A model generated the notes under the pieces. That model did not search any database. It had not been told where the DNA came from and saw nothing but the letters and a program-made list of their open reading frames with translations. Of a DNA stretch of 5,440 nucleotides, positions 4,661-5,440 are shown piece after piece; within the stretch, counting starts at the first letter, position 1; each line of letters opens with the position of its first letter. Both the position numbers and the translations under genes were made by a program. The stretch covers positions 1-5,440 of the forward strand of contig DMJN01000057.1 in the NCBI GenBank assembly GCA_003451715.1, written 5' to 3'. Source of the stretch: Gammaproteobacteria bacterium (GTDB lineage Bacteria > Pseudomonadota > Gammaproteobacteria > Pseudomonadales > Pseudohongiellaceae).

Positions 4661-5440
4661 ATGAATAAAACCCTCCTTGCTGTGGCCGGTAAAATACCCG
4701 TTTTTTTCTTCGCGAGTATTTTGACAACGACGGCCGCGGCGCAGGGGGTTAATTCGGGTGCTGGTTCGGTACTCGAATCCCAGCCATTCACTCCCGGGCA
4801 GTCCGCCCAATCCTCTGCCGTTTCAGCCGGCCCCAGTAACGATGCCATGTCGCTGTTGCTGGAACAGAACCAGCAGCTGCGTGCCGAATTGCAGGCATTG
4901 CGAGCCCTGCTCGAAGAGCAGGGATTCGAGATTCGAAAATTGCAGCGGGATACGCTCAGTCGCTATACCAATACAGATGAACGCCTAAGCACTCTCGAGA
5001 GCGGTGCGCAGAGGACGATTGCACCGGTTATCGGTGGTGAAACCAATACAACGCCGGCTGCGCCCGCCAGCTCTACCCCATCCACCAGCCTGGTGGATTC
5101 GTCCCCTGCAAGCAGGCGAAATGGTGATCCAGGAACAGAAGTTGCTACAACGAGTGGCCCAGCACGTAGCAGCAGCCGTCCCAGTCGGGGTACCTTGCAG
5201 CCCGCCGTACTGAGTGAGCAACAGCTCTATCAGATGGCCTATGAGTCGGCGATCAACAGCAATTTCAAACAATCCATTGCCGAATTCGATCAATATCTGA
5301 GCATCTACCCCCAAGGTCGCTTCGTTACCAACGCGTATTACTGGAAGGGACAGGCCTATCTCTATCTGAACCAATACGCGGATGCACGTGATTCCTACGA
5401 GATTATCCTGAATAATTTCGAGGAGTCGGCCAAACTGCCC
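4661..5440 (+). CDS. cpoB: Cell division coordinator CpoB (YbgF), N-terminal part
   Basis: The frame is open from ATG 4661 to the last base (260 codons, no stop), so the C-terminus lies outside the window. CpoB is a periplasmic protein that interacts with TolA and PBP1B and ties outer-membrane constriction to septal peptidoglycan synthesis. A Sec signal peptide covers about 1-27 (likely cut after TAAA, before Gln28). A coiled coil of the trimerising type spans about 61-113 (LLEQNQQLRAELQALRALLE). Then comes a Ser/Thr/Pro/Ala-rich linker of about 70 residues (115-183), longer than in E. coli. TPR repeats begin at about 186: EQQLYQMAYESAI, FDQYLSIYPQGRF, NAYYWKGQAYLYLNQYADA and SYEIILNNF. No Shine-Dalgarno precedes ATG 4661; reinitiation after the pal stop, 6 bases upstream, is likely. 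The family and position are clear; only the exact start is uncertain. Confidence 0.94.
   Translation, partial: MNKTLLAVAGKIPVFFFASILTTTAAAQGVNSGAGSVLESQPFTPGQSAQSSAVSAGPSNDAMSLLLEQNQQLRAELQALRALLEEQGFEIRKLQRDTLSRYTNTDERLSTLESGAQRTIAPVIGGETNTTPAAPASSTPSTSLVDSSPASRRNGDPGTEVATTSGPARSSSRPSRGTLQPAVLSEQQLYQMAYESAINSNFKQSIAEFDQYLSIYPQGRFVTNAYYWKGQAYLYLNQYADARDSYEIILNNFEESAKLP

Noticed and set aside
4985..5374. Minus-strand frame opposite cpoB
   Set aside because: It is a shadow of the low-complexity linker and TPR region; the + strand frame has a clear CpoB domain order.
1..5440. CRISPR arrays, tRNA or rRNA genes, insertion sequences, toxin-antitoxin or defence genes
   Set aside because: I saw no regularly spaced direct repeats, no tRNA-like cloverleaf, no transposase frame and no gene outside ruvB and the tol-pal operon.

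Overview
The window carries a chromosomal housekeeping locus of a gammaproteobacterium: the 3' end of ruvB followed by a tol-pal operon in the order tolQ, tolR, tolA, tolB, pal, cpoB (ybgF), all on the + strand. The gene order and the RuvB, TolQ and Pal sequence signatures point to Gammaproteobacteria. The nearly pure serine linker in Pal recalls the polyserine linkers known from the Saccharophagus/Cellvibrio/Teredinibacter group, so a marine or Cellvibrionales-like relative is a reasonable but unproven guess.

Layout: positions 1-297 hold the C-terminal 98 residues of RuvB. Positions 298-694 are a gap of about 400 bp without a credible gene. Its first third is an imperfect palindromic, REP-like element (about 311-431). 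Its last part holds a perfect TATAAT -10 hexamer (642-647), a dyad over the expected -35 region (611-629) and a 10-bp perfect palindrome in the predicted leader (665-674). Many gammaproteobacteria have ybgC here, between ruvB and tolQ; it is absent. tolQ (695-1381, GTG start), tolR (1427-1867), tolA (1887-2717), tolB (2714-4078, TTG start overlapping the tolA stop), pal (4115-4654, GTG start) and cpoB (4661 to the window end, incomplete) follow closely enough to form one transcription unit. A possible extra promoter lies just before pal.

How the genes work together: TolQ and TolR form the inner-membrane proton-driven motor. TolA spans the periplasm, and TolB in the periplasm binds the outer-membrane lipoprotein Pal, which grips peptidoglycan. 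CpoB is the periplasmic TPR protein linking Tol-Pal to septal peptidoglycan synthesis. Together they constrict the outer membrane at division.

I find no undescribed system here. The points worth a second look are departures within a known system: changed residues in the second membrane helix of TolQ, a short and almost lysine-free TolA, a lone CxxC pair in mature TolB, a polyserine tether in Pal, a long low-complexity linker in CpoB, the missing ybgC, and the palindromic and dyad structures in the ruvB-tolQ gap.
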